Shown here piece after piece: positions 9,033 through 18,237 of a stretch of DNA of 64,000 nt. The notes below the pieces were generated by a model, which was not told the DNA's origin, did not search any database, and saw nothing but the letters and a program-made list of their open reading frames with translations. The translations under genes and the position numbers were made by a program. Source of the DNA: Thermomonospora echinospora (lineage in GTDB: Bacteria; Actinomycetota; Actinomycetes; Streptosporangiales; Streptosporangiaceae); the NCBI RefSeq assembly GCF_900108175.1, contig NZ_FNVO01000005.1, positions 1-64,000 of the forward strand. Reading direction: 5' to 3'. The first letter of the stretch is position 1; each line of letters begins with the position of its first letter.

Positions 9033-12000
9033 ATGCAGCGTACCCGAACGGTGCTGGGCGCTCTGGTGGGCGCCGCGGCGCTGACGCTGTCGGCGTTCAG
9101 CACGCCGGCACTCGCCCACCCCGGGCACGATCCGGCCACCGAGTGGTCGAGCTACGACAAGGTCACCCTCACCAAGAACGTCGGCGAGCCGATCGACATG
9201 GCGGTGCTGCCGGACCGGCGCGTCCTGCACACCGCCCGCAACGGCGACATCCGGCTGACCGACCCCTCCGCCGGCGTCACCAAGGTCATCAACACCATCC
9301 CGGTGTACGCCAACTCCGAGGACGGCCTGCAGACCATCGCCATCGACCCCAACTTCGAGCAGAACAAGTGGGTCTACGTCTTCTACGCCCCGCGGACCAT
9401 GACGGGGCCCTACCCGGAGACGACCCCGACCGGCTCGGCGCCCAACTCGCTGCCCGCCGGCCAGGACGAGTCGTACTGGGACCGCTGGAAGGGCTACAAC
9501 CAGCTCTCCCGCTTCAAGTGGGACGGCGGCAAGCTGGACCTGTCCACCGAGCAGGTCATCATCAAGGTCGAGGTCCAGCGCGGCCAGTGCTGTCACGTCG
9601 CCGGTGACCTGGACTGGGACGCCGACGGCAACCTCTACCTGGCCACCGGTGACAACACGCCCGCCGGCGCGCCGGGCGCCAGCGGCTACGCGCCCAACAA
9701 CGACGCGCCCGGCATGAACCCCGGCTTCGACGCCCGGCGGGGCGCCGGCAACAGCAACGACCTGCGCGGCAAGATCCTGCGGATCAAGGTGCAGGAGGAC
9801 GGCTCGTACACGATCCCCGAGGGCAACCTGTTCGCGCCGGGGACGCCGAAGACCCGTCCGGAGATCTTCGTGACCGGGGTGCGCAACCCGTTCCGGATCG
9901 ACGTGGACGCCAAGACCAACACGCTGTCGTGGGGCGACTACGGGCCCGACGCCGGCACCAACAACGCCCAGCGGGGCCCCCTGGGCTACGTCGAGTGGAA
10001 CATCACCCCCCTCAACAAGCCGATGAACAGCGGCTGGCCGTACTGCACCGGCAACAACTTCAACTACAACGACTGGAACTTCGCGACCTCACAGCCGCGT
10101 GAGTGGTTCGACTGCGCGGCCGGTCCGAAGAACACCTCGCGCTGGAACACCGGCATCGCGCAGCTCCCGCCGGCCACGCCCGCCGACCTGTACTACGGCG
10201 ACAACCCCAGCCACCAGCCCGCGGAGTGGGCCGGTCTGGTCGACTTCGACCCGCAGGGCGGCCAGGGCCCGATGGGCGGTCCCGTCTACCACTACGACGA
10301 GAACAACCCCTCGCCCACCAAGTTCCCCAAGTACTGGGACGGCAAGGCGTTCTTCGCCGAGTTCTCCCAGGACTACCTGGCGGCGTTCACCTTCGAGGGC
10401 GCGGACGGTCCGGTCACCAAGCTGGAGCACTTCCTGCCCAACAGCGCGCTGAACACCGCGGCCATGCCGATCACCGACAGCCCGATGGACATCGAGTTCG
10501 GCCCGGACGGCTCGCTGTACGTGCTGGACTACGGCGACGGCTTCTTCCGCGCCAACCCCGACGCCGGTCTCTACCGGATCGACTACTCGCCGAACAACAA
10601 GCTGCCCCAGCCGCGGATCACCGTGGACAAGAACTCCAGCAGCGAGGCGCCGCTGACGGTGAAGTTCGACGCCTCCAAGTCCACCGACACCGAGGAGGGC
10701 CCGCTCACCTACGACTGGGACTTCGACGGTGACGGCACGTTCGACGCCTCCGGCGTGACGGCCACCCACACCTACACCGAGCTGGGGCTGTACTACGCAC
10801 GGCTGCGGGTCACCGACTCCGGTGGCCGGGCGGCGCTGATCTCGACCGAGATCAGCGTGGGCAACACCGCCCCCGTGGTGACCATTGAGAAGGCTGTCCA
10901 CGGCGGCTTCTTCGACTGGGGCCAGCCGCTGCCGTTCAAGGTCAACGTCACCGACGCCGAGGACGGCAACAACCCGGTGTGCAGCCGGGTGCAGTGGGGC
11001 TTCGGCCTCGGCCACGACGTGCACGCCCACCCGGAGACCTCGGGCACCGGCTGCAGCGGCGCCTGGCCGACCCCGGTGAACGCGCCCGAGCACGGTGAGA
11101 CCGAGAACATCTACGGCGTGATCGTCGTCAGCTACCGCGACAACGGGGCCAACGGCGTTCCCCCGGCGCTCGGCGAGGCGACCCTGATCGTCAACCCCAA
11201 GCTGATGCAGGCCGAGCACGGTGACGTCAACAGCGGGCTGACCCGGGTCGCCGACGACACCGCCTCCGGCAAGTTCAAGATCACCGGCTTCGACCCCGGT
11301 GACTACATCGCCTACGACCCGGTCAACTTCACCGGCATCGAGTCGGTCGAGATGCGGGCCGCGGGCAAGGGCACGGTGTCGCTGCGCTGGAACTCCCCGA
11401 CCGCCGAGCCGTTCGCCGACCTCACCATCTCCAGCGGCTCCGGCTGGCGGACGAAGAACGTCAAGCTGGACAACGCGCCCAGCGGCACCGGCCGGCTGTA
11501 CGTCACCTCGACCGGTGGCCTGGACGTGGACTCCTTCATCTTCCAGGGCAAGGGCATAGCCGACTCGACCGCCCCGACCGCGGACCTGACGTTCAACCCG
11601 GCCCAGCCCAACGGCGCGCACGACTGGTACACCACCAACGTCACGGTCAACGTCACCGCGGCCGACGACGGTGTGGTCTCCAGCCGGCAGTACTCGCTGA
11701 ACGGCGGCGCCACCTGGGTCAACATGCCCAACAACGGGCTGACCATCAGCACCGAGGGCGAGACCGAGATCCGCTACCGGGCCACCGACAGCGGCGGCAA
11801 CCTGTCGGAGGTCGGCCGGGCCAAGGTCCGCATCGACAAGACCGCCCCGGCGGTCTCGCTGAGCGGGGTCGAGGCCAAGCAGTACGGCATCAACGAGTCC
11901 ATCACCCCCGTCTTCTCCGCGACCGACGCCATCTCGGGCATCGACACCCTGAAGGCCGACCTCGACGGCAAGAAGATCACCTCTGGCGAGGCGATCCCGC

Positions 12001-12101
12001 TGCGGAGCCTGGGGGCCGGTGAGCACGAGCTCGTCGTGACCGCGGTCGACAGGGCCGGCCACGTCACCAAGAAGACCGTGAAGTTCGAGGTCACCCCCTG
12101 A
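9033..12101 (+). CDS. large secreted PQQ-type sugar dehydrogenase-like protein with PKD, carbohydrate-binding and OmpL47-like domains
   Basis: 1022 residues behind GGAG. The signal peptide ends near STPALA. Residues about 45-500 form a six-bladed glucose/sorbosone dehydrogenase propeller ([66 protein letters not shown]). A PKD domain follows at about 515-615 ([10 protein letters not shown]), then a PKD-like stretch with VPPALGEA, a CBM6-like jelly roll at about 710-835 ([22 protein letters not shown]) and a C-terminal OmpL47-type Ig module ([13 protein letters not shown]). This family may oxidise or only bind sugars; PQQ use is not proven. It presumably works extracellularly with the transporter and isomerases. 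Confidence 0.9.
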   Translation: MQRTRTVLGALVGAAALTLSAFSTPALAHPGHDPATEWSSYDKVTLTKNVGEPIDMAVLPDRRVLHTARNGDIRLTDPSAGVTKVINTIPVYANSEDGLQTIAIDPNFEQNKWVYVFYAPRTMTGPYPETTPTGSAPNSLPAGQDESYWDRWKGYNQLSRFKWDGGKLDLSTEQVIIKVEVQRGQCCHVAGDLDWDADGNLYLATGDNTPAGAPGASGYAPNNDAPGMNPGFDARRGAGNSNDLRGKILRIKVQEDGSYTIPEGNLFAPGTPKTRPEIFVTGVRNPFRIDVDAKTNTLSWGDYGPDAGTNNAQRGPLGYVEWNITPLNKPMNSGWPYCTGNNFNYNDWNFATSQPREWFDCAAGPKNTSRWNTGIAQLPPATPADLYYGDNPSHQPAEWAGLVDFDPQGGQGPMGGPVYHYDENNPSPTKFPKYWDGKAFFAEFSQDYLAAFTFEGADGPVTKLEHFLPNSALNTAAMPITDSPMDIEFGPDGSLYVLDYGDGFFRANPDAGLYRIDYSPNNKLPQPRITVDKNSSSEAPLTVKFDASKSTDTEEGPLTYDWDFDGDGTFDASGVTATHTYTELGLYYARLRVTDSGGRAALISTEISVGNTAPVVTIEKAVHGGFFDWGQPLPFKVNVTDAEDGNNPVCSRVQWGFGLGHDVHAHPETSGTGCSGAWPTPVNAPEHGETENIYGVIVVSYRDNGANGVPPALGEATLIVNPKLMQAEHGDVNSGLTRVADDTASGKFKITGFDPGDYIAYDPVNFTGIESVEMRAAGKGTVSLRWNSPTAEPFADLTISSGSGWRTKNVKLDNAPSGTGRLYVTSTGGLDVDSFIFQGKGIADSTAPTADLTFNPAQPNGAHDWYTTNVTVNVTAADDGVVSSRQYSLNGGATWVNMPNNGLTISTEGETEIRYRATDSGGNLSEVGRAKVRIDKTAPAVSLSGVEAKQYGINESITPVFSATDAISGIDTLKADLDGKKITSGEAIPLRSLGAGEHELVVTAVDRAGHVTKKTVKFEVTP

Positions 12102-12126
12102 CCTCCTGACCCCATGTAGCACCAGT

Positions 12127-12169
12127 CCGTGTCCCCGGCGAGGCGGCCTCCGCCCCGTCGGGGACACGG
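12127..12169 (+). terminator. hairpin terminator
   Basis: An 11-bp perfect stem CCGTGTCCCCG/CGGGGACACGG 26 bp after the dehydrogenase stop. A second GGGAGGGC/GCCCTCCC hairpin lies at about 12207-12227, just before the next ribosome site, and could act as a second stop or a leader structure. Confidence 0.7.
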
Positions 12170-12249
12170 CGTCATCGTCTCGCCCCGCGCGAGGCACCGT
12201 AGACCGGGGAGGGCTCCAGGCCCTCCCCCCTGCCGAAGGAGGCGGCCGA

Positions 12250-13257
12250 ATGTCCCGTCCGATCACCCTCTTCACCGGTCAGTGGGCCGATCTGCCGTTC
12301 GAGGAGGTGTGCCGTCTGGCTGCCGAGTGGGGCTACGACGGTCTGGAGATCGCCTGCTGGGGTGACCACTTCGAGGTGGACCGGGCGCTGGCCGAGGACG
12401 ACTACGTGCGGGGCCGCCTGGACATCCTCGACAAGTACGGGCTGAAGGTGTGGACGATCTCCAACCACCTGGTCGGTCAGGCGGTGTGCGACCACCCGAT
12501 CGACGAGCGGCACCAGGACATCGTGCCCGCCCGCGTGTGGGGCGACGGGGAGCCCGAGGGGGTGCGGCAGCGGGCCGCCGAGGAGATCAAGAACACCGCC
12601 CGGGCCGCCGCCCGGCTCGGGGTGGACACCGTGGTGGGCTTCACCGGCTCGTCGATCTGGCACACCGTGGCGATGTTCCCGCCCGTCACGGAGGCGGCCA
12701 TCGAGCGCGGGTACGCCGACTTCGCCGAGCGGTGGAACCCGATCCTGGACGTCTTCGACCAGGAGGGGGTGCGGTTCGCGCACGAGGTGCACCCCAGCGA
12801 GATCGCCTACGACCACTGGACCACCGTGCGCGCCCTGGAGGCCATCGGGCACCGGCCGGCCTTCGGGCTGAACTGGGACCCCAGCCACATGGTCTGGCAG
12901 GACATCGACCCGGTCGGGTTCATCCTGGACTTCGCCGACCGGATCTACCACGTCGACTGCAAGGACGCCCGCCGCCGCACCGGCAACGGCCGCAACGGCC
13001 GGATGGGCTCCCATCTGCCGTGGGGCAACCCGCGCCGCGGCTGGGACTTCGTGTCCACCGGTCACGGCGACGTGCCCTGGGAGGACTGCTTCCGCGCCCT
13101 GAACGCCATCGGCTACGACGGCCCCATCTCCATCGAGTGGGAGGACGCCGGGATGGACCGCCTCATCGGCGCCCCCGACGCCCTGAACTTCATCCGCGGC
13201 CTCACCCGGATCGAGCCCCCGGCCGCGTCGTTCGACTCCGCGTTCAGCCGCGGCTGA
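12250..13257 (+). CDS. cytoplasmic sugar phosphate isomerase/epimerase (AP-endonuclease-2-like TIM barrel)
   Basis: 335 residues with a strong GAAGGAGG ribosome site. There is no signal peptide. Probable metal ligands sit in [31 protein letters not shown] and ISIEWED, giving the usual Glu-Asp/His-Asp-Glu set of this superfamily. It is paired in this locus with an exported relative and a Gfo/Idh/MocA oxidoreductase; such pairs are found in inositol and keto-sugar catabolism. The actual substrate cannot be named. Confidence 0.9.
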   Translation: MSRPITLFTGQWADLPFEEVCRLAAEWGYDGLEIACWGDHFEVDRALAEDDYVRGRLDILDKYGLKVWTISNHLVGQAVCDHPIDERHQDIVPARVWGDGEPEGVRQRAAEEIKNTARAAARLGVDTVVGFTGSSIWHTVAMFPPVTEAAIERGYADFAERWNPILDVFDQEGVRFAHEVHPSEIAYDHWTTVRALEAIGHRPAFGLNWDPSHMVWQDIDPVGFILDFADRIYHVDCKDARRRTGNGRNGRMGSHLPWGNPRRGWDFVSTGHGDVPWEDCFRALNAIGYDGPISIEWEDAGMDRLIGAPDALNFIRGLTRIEPPAASFDSAFSRG

Positions 13258-13276
13258 CCGCACGCCCGGCACGCCC

Positions 13277-13321
13277 GGTGAAGGGCGGACGCGAGATCCT
13301 CGCGTCCGCCCTTCACCTTTT
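13277..13321 (+). terminator. strong intrinsic terminator
   Basis: A perfect 19-bp stem (13277-13295 with 13299-13317), a 3-nt loop and a TTTT run. It ends the sugar locus before the carotenoid regulator. Confidence 0.9.
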
Positions 13322-13448
13322 CCCGGGCGGCACCGTCCGGGAAGAACCAAGCGACGCGCCCCGCCCGGGTGATCCCGGTCCGCCGATGGCAACCGGAGCG
13401 TCCCGAAGTTCGAAAGAATGGGCGGAAGGCGGGCTTTGGGACGGATCG

Positions 13449-14321
13449 ATGAACGAGGACGGCACACAGGAGGCGGGCTACGGCATCGGCGCCGTCGCCC
13501 GGAGACTCGGAGTGCCCGCCGCCACGCTGCGGACCTGGAACCTGCGCTACGGCATCGGCCCCAGCAGGCGCAGCCCCGGCGGGCACCGCCGCTACGGCAC
13601 GGCCGACCTGCGCCGGCTGGAGACGATGAGCCGGCTGGTGCGGGAGGGCATGCCGCCGGCCGAGGCCGCCCGCAAGGCGCTCCGGCTGCCCGGCGGCCCG
13701 CCCGCCGCGCCGGACGGCGTTCCCTCGGCCCCGGCGCTGGTCGAGGCGGCGCTGGCCCTGGACAGCCGGGCCGTCGCGGACGGGCTGGCGGCGGCGCTGG
13801 CCGGGCACGGTGCCACCTGGACGTGGCAGCGGCTGGTGCGGCCGGTCTTCGCGGCGATCGTCGACAGGCAGGCCGAGACCGGCGGATGCGTCGACGTCGA
13901 GCATCTGTTCTCCGAGCGGCTGCTGGCCGCGCTGCTGCCACTGGGCGAGCCGCCCGGCAGCCCGGCCGGCCGGCTGCGTCCGGTCCTGCTGGCGTGCGCC
14001 GAGGACGAGCAGCACAGCCTGCCGGTGCACGTGCTGGCGGCCGTGCTGGCCGGCGAGCACGGGGTGGGGGTCCGGGTGCTGGGCGCCCGCACCCCCTATT
14101 CCGCGCTGGCCGCCTCGATGAGCGCGCTCGACCCGGCCGTCGTCTTCGTCTGGGCCCAGCGGTCCGTGACGGGTGATCCGGCTCCGCTGGCGGCGCTGCC
14201 CGGCCCACCGGAGCGGATCGTGGTCGGCGGCCCGGGGTGGACCGCCGCGCCGCCGGCCGGGATCGCCCAGGTGACCTCGCTGGACGAGGCCGTCTCCCGG
14301 GTGCTCGCCGCTTTCCGATGA
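13449..14321 (+). CDS. litR: MerR-family regulator with B12-binding-like domain (LitR/CarH type)
   Basis: 290 residues. The MerR winged helix is at residues 11-75 (VARRLGVPAATLRTW, PGGHRRY). A helical bundle and a Rossmann-like domain follow, as in CarH/LitR photoreceptor repressors that use adenosylcobalamin. The bundle has CVDVEHLFSERLLAAL with Glu151-His152, but the Trp expected ten residues before Glu151 is Gln141. The putative lower cobalt ligand is His189 in DEQHSLP. LitR genes elsewhere sit beside an ECF sigma gene and carotenoid genes, exactly as here. It likely represses the following sigma/crt operon. Whether it still senses light through B12 is uncertain because of the Gln. Confidence 0.85.
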   Translation: MNEDGTQEAGYGIGAVARRLGVPAATLRTWNLRYGIGPSRRSPGGHRRYGTADLRRLETMSRLVREGMPPAEAARKALRLPGGPPAAPDGVPSAPALVEAALALDSRAVADGLAAALAGHGATWTWQRLVRPVFAAIVDRQAETGGCVDVEHLFSERLLAALLPLGEPPGSPAGRLRPVLLACAEDEQHSLPVHVLAAVLAGEHGVGVRVLGARTPYSALAASMSALDPAVVFVWAQRSVTGDPAPLAALPGPPERIVVGGPGWTAAPPAGIAQVTSLDEAVSRVLAAFR

Positions 14322-14361
14322 TCTCCTCCCGATTGGTTGTGCTCCTCCGGTCCGTCCCGTA

Positions 14362-14383
14362 TGAATAAGTTTTGAATAAGTTT
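14362..14383. promoter_or_regulatory. two perfect 11-bp direct repeats, candidate LitR operator
   Basis: TGAATAAGTTT occurs twice head to tail (14362-14372, 14373-14383) in an otherwise GC-rich region, 22 bp before the sigma-factor start. CarH-type tetramers are known to bind direct repeats spaced 11 bp apart, one helical turn. Position and spacing both fit an operator for the adjacent LitR. Confidence 0.6.
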
Positions 14384-14404
14384 TCGGGGATGAGGGGAGA
14401 GTCC

Positions 14405-14884
14405 ATGGAGCCGCTCGCCGACTGCTACCGGACCCATGCCCCGCTGGTGCGCGCCTACCTACGGCGCCTGGTGCCACCGCAGGACATCGACGACGTGGCG
14501 CAGGTGGTCTTCACCGAGGTCTGGCGCTTCCGGCACCGCTACGACCCGTCCCGGCGCCTGGAGCCCTGGCTGCTCGCCATCGCCCGCAGACGCGCCGTCG
14601 ACCATCTGCGCGGGCGCACCCCGCCGACCGTTCCGCTGGAGGCGGCCGGCGATCCGCTCGGCCACGACGGCAGGGCCGACGGCGACGCGCTGGCCGACCG
14701 CGACCGGGTCCGCCGGGCGCTGGCCGCGCTGCCCGCACCACAGCGGCAGGCCATCGAGCTGGCCTACTACGGCGACCTCTCGCAGCGGGAGATCGCCGAG
14801 CGGCTGCACGTGCCGCTCGGCACCGTCAAGGCCCGCACCACGCGCGGGCTGCGGCACCTGTCCACCCTGCTGACCCCGGCATGA
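14405..14884 (+). CDS. litS: ECF RNA polymerase sigma factor (LitS-like)
   Basis: 159 residues from ATG 14405 behind GAGGGGAG; an upstream TTG at 14372 would start inside the repeat element. Sigma-2 region: QDIDDVAQVVFTEVWRF and WLLAIARRRAVDHLRGR. Sigma-4 region: LPAPQRQAIELAYYGDLSQREIAERL and GTVKARTTRGLRHL. No anti-sigma gene is adjacent, consistent with control by LitR rather than by a membrane anti-sigma. Its stop overlaps cruF (ATGA), so sigma factor and pathway enzymes are co-expressed. The name litS rests on context. Confidence 0.87.
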   Translation: MEPLADCYRTHAPLVRAYLRRLVPPQDIDDVAQVVFTEVWRFRHRYDPSRRLEPWLLAIARRRAVDHLRGRTPPTVPLEAAGDPLGHDGRADGDALADRDRVRRALAALPAPQRQAIELAYYGDLSQREIAERLHVPLGTVKARTTRGLRHLSTLLTPA

Positions 14885-15657
14885 CCGCATGGGGCGGGTG
14901 CGGGACGGCCCGGCGGGAACGGCCGAGGGCGTTCACCGTCGCGGGGGCTGGCTGCCTGGCCGCGATGGTGGCCGCGCAGGTGCTGTCGGGGTTGCAACCG
15001 CGGCCCGTCCGGCTGACCAGCGTGGTGGTCGTCCTGCTGGCGGCGAGCGCACTGGCGTTCGCGGCGGGCCGCCACGGCCCGCGCCGGGCGGTGGGGGCGC
15101 TGGCCGCGACGGTGGCCGCGGGCTACGCGGCCGAGTGGATCGGCGTCCGCACCGGCGTGCCGTTCGGGCGCTACTCCTACACCCCGGTGCTGCAGCCGCA
15201 GGTGGGCGGCGTGCCGCTGATCGTGGCGCTGGCATGGGGCGGCATGGGCCTGGCGGCGCACGCGGTCGCCACCGCGATCGTGCCCGGCGGCGGCCTCGCA
15301 CGGATCGCCACGGGGGCCGCCGCGCTGACGGCGTGGGACCTCTTCCTCGACCCGCAGATGCTCCGCCTCGGCCTGTGGACCTGGGCGGACCCGGGCCCCT
15401 ACCGGGGGGTGCCGATCAGCAACCTCCTCGGCTGGCTGCTGGTATCGGCGCTGGTCATGGCCTTGATCGATGCTCGGCTGGGACGGACGGACGCGGTGGC
15501 CGCCGGTTTGGCCGTCCTCTACGCCGTGATGGCGGCGATGGAGACGCTGGCCTTCGCCGCGGTGTTCGACCCGCCGGACCGGCTGGTGGCGGCGGCCGGC
15601 GGGATCGCCATGGGGACGTTCCTGGTGCTGGCCGGCAGGCGCCGATGGCCGAGGTGA
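14881..15657 (+). CDS. cruF: CruF-type carotenoid 1,2-hydratase (DUF422 membrane protein)
   Basis: 258 residues, about seven membrane segments. Family signatures: EWIGVRTGVPFGRYSYTP, VPLIVALAWGGMG, AWDLFLDPQMLRLGLWTW and YRGVPISNLLGW. CruF adds water across the terminal 1,2 double bond of acyclic carotenoids, giving the tertiary hydroxyl that a glycosyltransferase can use. Lies between the sigma gene and the crtD-like gene. Its last 13 bases overlap what was probably the original start of the next gene. Confidence 0.88.
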   Translation: MTAWGGCGTARRERPRAFTVAGAGCLAAMVAAQVLSGLQPRPVRLTSVVVVLLAASALAFAAGRHGPRRAVGALAATVAAGYAAEWIGVRTGVPFGRYSYTPVLQPQVGGVPLIVALAWGGMGLAAHAVATAIVPGGGLARIATGAAALTAWDLFLDPQMLRLGLWTWADPGPYRGVPISNLLGWLLVSALVMALIDARLGRTDAVAAGLAVLYAVMAAMETLAFAAVFDPPDRLVAAAGGIAMGTFLVLAGRRRWPR

Positions 15658-15679
15658 TCGTGTGGCCGAGGTGATCGTG
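15646..15679 (+). repeat. perfect 17-bp tandem duplication at the cruF/crtD junction
   Basis: TGGCCGAGGTGATCGTG is present twice in a row (15646-15662, 15663-15679). The first copy follows an A, giving ATG GCC GAG..., the expected start, but in this copy the frame reaches a stop after nine codons because 17 is not a multiple of three. The second copy restores the frame behind a GTG (15662), and the first copy's GAGGTG now serves as its ribosome site. Confidence 0.95.
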
Positions 15680-17113
15680 GTCGGCGGCGGGGTCGGCGGG
15701 ATGGTGACCGCGCTGCTGCTGGCGCGGGGCGGGCATCACGTCCGGCTGTACGAGCGGCTGGACCGGCTCGGCGGCAAGCTGGCCGAGCACCGGCGCGACG
15801 GCTTCACCTTCGCGCTGGGGCCCTCGCTGCTCACGCTGCCCGGTCTCTTCCGGAACCTGGGAGTCGGACGCGACCTGGTGGAACTGGACGAGCTGTGCCG
15901 GTACCGCTTCGCCGACGGGTCCACGCTGCGCGCGTTCCGCGACCCCGGCCGGATGGCCGCGCAGGTCGACCGGCTGGCCCCCGGCCAGGGTGCGGCCTGG
16001 CGGGCCTTCTACGGCTGGGCGCGGGACTGCCTGCGGGCGTCGCGCCGCACGTTCTTCGCCGGACCGCTGGGCCGTCCCGCCGAGCAGGCCCGGCTCGCCG
16101 ACCTGCGCGCGGTCGCGCCGGGCCATACCCTCGACGGCCTGGCACGGCGCTTCTTCCGCGACCCCCGGCTGCGCCAGTACGTCGGCCGCTACGCCACCTA
16201 CGCCGGGTCGAGCCCCTACCGGGCGCCGGCCGCGCTGGGCTGCGTCCCGGCGATCGAGCACGATGATGGCGGCTGGTACGTCCCGGGCGGGCTGGCCCGG
16301 CTCGCCGACGACCTCGCCGGGCTGCTCGCGGACGCCGGCGTGGAGGTCCGGACGGGCACCGAGGTGACCGAGGTGGTCGCCGGCCGCCGCGCGGTCTCGG
16401 GGGTGGCGCTGGCCTCCGGCGAGCGGGAGAAGGCCGACGCCGTGGTGGTCAACGCCGACGCCGCCGCGCTGTACAGCCGGCTGCTGCCCGACCGGCGGCG
16501 GCTACACGGGATCGCCGCCCTGGGCCCGTCGTCGTCGGCGTTCCTGCTGCTGGCCGGCGTGCGGGGCCGCACCGAGGGGCTGCCCCACCACTCCGTCGTC
16601 TTCTCGGCCGGCTACCGGCGGGAGTTCGCCGACATCTTCCGGCGGCGGCGGCCTCCGGAGGACCCGACCGTCTACATCGGCTGCTCGGCGGTGCACGACC
16701 CGTCCCAGGCTCCCGAGGGGATGGAGAACTGGGTCATGCTGGTCAACGTCCCCGCCGGGGATCCGGGGCAGTGGCCGGTGACCCCCGAGTCCTACCGGGA
16801 CCTGGTGCTCGAACGGCTGGCGCACCGGGGCCACGACCTGTCGGGGCGGCTGTGCTTCGTGGACCTGTTCACCCCGGCCGACCTGCGCGACCGGTACGGC
16901 GCGTGGGACGGGGCGATCTACGGCACGGCCTACCGGGGCAGACTCGCGCCGTTCCGCAGGCCGGGCAACCGCGGTCCGCGGCGCGGGCTGTACCTGGTGG
17001 GCGGATCGGCGCACCCGGGCGGCGGCCTCCCGCTGGTCGCGATGGGCGGCCGCATCGTCGCCTCCCTGGTGGAGGAGGACTTCCCGGCCGCCGGAGGGGT
17101 GCGGTCGGGATGA
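15662..17113 (+). CDS. CrtD/CrtI-family FAD-dependent carotenoid desaturase/oxidase
   Basis: 483 residues from GTG 15662. FAD-binding VVGGGVGGMVTALLLARGG and the following Glu (LYERLDRLGGK) lie at the N-terminus. The C-terminal signature is YLVGGSAHPGGGLPLVAMGG, shared by CrtI, CrtD, CrtN and CrtP-like enzymes. A second such enzyme (crtI) is in the cluster, so this one most likely performs the 3,4-desaturation after hydration (CrtD role). A terminal oxidase role is the alternative. Overlaps the glycosyltransferase gene by ATGA. Confidence 0.88.
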   Translation: MAEVIVVGGGVGGMVTALLLARGGHHVRLYERLDRLGGKLAEHRRDGFTFALGPSLLTLPGLFRNLGVGRDLVELDELCRYRFADGSTLRAFRDPGRMAAQVDRLAPGQGAAWRAFYGWARDCLRASRRTFFAGPLGRPAEQARLADLRAVAPGHTLDGLARRFFRDPRLRQYVGRYATYAGSSPYRAPAALGCVPAIEHDDGGWYVPGGLARLADDLAGLLADAGVEVRTGTEVTEVVAGRRAVSGVALASGEREKADAVVVNADAAALYSRLLPDRRRLHGIAALGPSSSAFLLLAGVRGRTEGLPHHSVVFSAGYRREFADIFRRRRPPEDPTVYIGCSAVHDPSQAPEGMENWVMLVNVPAGDPGQWPVTPESYRDLVLERLAHRGHDLSGRLCFVDLFTPADLRDRYGAWDGAIYGTAYRGRLAPFRRPGNRGPRRGLYLVGGSAHPGGGLPLVAMGGRIVASLVEEDFPAAGGVRSG

Positions 17114-18237
17114 GGCCGCTGACGCTCCCACAGGCGGCCGCCGCCGTGGTCGTGGCGGCACGGCTGGCGCGCGGCCGCGACCGGCTCGCGCCGCTGGCTC
17201 CGCCGCCCCCAGATGCCGTCCCGCAGCCGATCTCCGTGGTCATCCCGGCCCGCGACGAGGAGTCCCGCCTCGGCGCCTGCCTGGCGGCGGTGCTGACCGA
17301 CCCGGCGGTGCGCGAAGTGATCGTCGTGGACGACGAGTCCCGCGACGGGACGGCCCGGCTCGCCGCCCGGCTCGGCGCCACCGTTGTCCCCGGCGCGCCG
17401 CTGCCGGACGGATGGGTCGGCAAGCAGTGGGCGCTGCGACAGGGCGTGTCGGCCGCCGCCGGACCCGTCATCGTCACCCTGGACGCCGACGCCCGTCCCC
17501 GGCCAGGTCTGTTCGGGGCGCTCGCCGCCCTGCTGGACGCCTACGACCTGGTCACGGTCGGGCCGCGGTTCGCCTGTGCCGGCGTGGCCGAGCAGGCGCT
17601 GCACGCCTCATTCCTGGCGACGCTGGTCTACCGCTTCGGCCCGGTCGGCCCGGCGCGCCCGCCCCCGCCGCACCGGCTGCTGGCCAACGGCCAGTGCACG
17701 GCCTTCCGGAAGGCGGCCATGGCCGAGGCCGACGGGTTCGGGCGGGTCCGCCGCCATCTGACCGACGACGTCGCGCTCGTGCGGGTGCTCGCCCGGGACG
17801 GCTGGCGGATCGGCTTCCTGGACGCCGGCTCCCTACTCGAAGTGGACATGCACGAGTCCGCCGCGCAGGTGTGGCGCGAGTGGGGACGCTCCCTCGCCCT
17901 GCGGGACGTGACCACCAGGAGCCGGCTGGCCGGGGACCTGGCCGTGATCTGGCTGACCGCCGCGCTGCCGCTGCTGCGGCTGGCGGCCGGGCGGCCGACC
18001 CGGCTCGACCTCGCCCTGCTGGGCCAGCGGCTGCTGCTGATGGCCGCCCTGCGCGGCGCCTACGTGCGGCCGGGACCGGGCCTGGCCCTGTCACCGCTGT
18101 TCGACGTGGCGGCGGCGGTGCGCCTCACGCAGGCCGCGCTGTGGCCGGCGCGCACCTGGCGCGGCCGCACGTACGGCCCCGAGGCGGTCAGTCACGCCGA
18201 CCGGCCAGCGCCGCCTGACCGAAGCGCAGCCCGATGA
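17110..18237 (+). CDS. family 2 glycosyltransferase, probably carotenoid glycosyltransferase (CruG-like)
   Basis: 375 residues. The GT-A fold starts at about residue 40: ISVVIPARDEESRLGACL, VIVVDDESRDGTA, the metal-binding DADAR and the acceptor-region QCTAFRKAA and DDVALVRVL motifs. An N-terminal and two or three C-terminal hydrophobic stretches suggest membrane association. Similar genes follow cruF in bacterioruberin- and myxocoxanthin-type clusters, where they glycosylate the new hydroxyl. The 3' end overlaps the convergent plsY by 50 bp. Confidence 0.82.
   Translation: MRPLTLPQAAAAVVVAARLARGRDRLAPLAPPPPDAVPQPISVVIPARDEESRLGACLAAVLTDPAVREVIVVDDESRDGTARLAARLGATVVPGAPLPDGWVGKQWALRQGVSAAAGPVIVTLDADARPRPGLFGALAALLDAYDLVTVGPRFACAGVAEQALHASFLATLVYRFGPVGPARPPPPHRLLANGQCTAFRKAAMAEADGFGRVRRHLTDDVALVRVLARDGWRIGFLDAGSLLEVDMHESAAQVWREWGRSLALRDVTTRSRLAGDLAVIWLTAALPLLRLAAGRPTRLDLALLGQRLLLMAALRGAYVRPGPGLALSPLFDVAAAVRLTQAALWPARTWRGRTYGPEAVSHADRPAPPDRSAAR

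Noticed and set aside
10089-12275. Minus-strand frame opposite the secreted dehydrogenase
   Set aside because: Shadow of the plus-strand gene with complete signal peptide and domains.
13449-14321. Assignment as an ordinary MerR stress regulator
   Set aside because: The long C-terminal B12-binding-like region, adjacent ECF sigma gene and carotenoid genes fit LitR much better.
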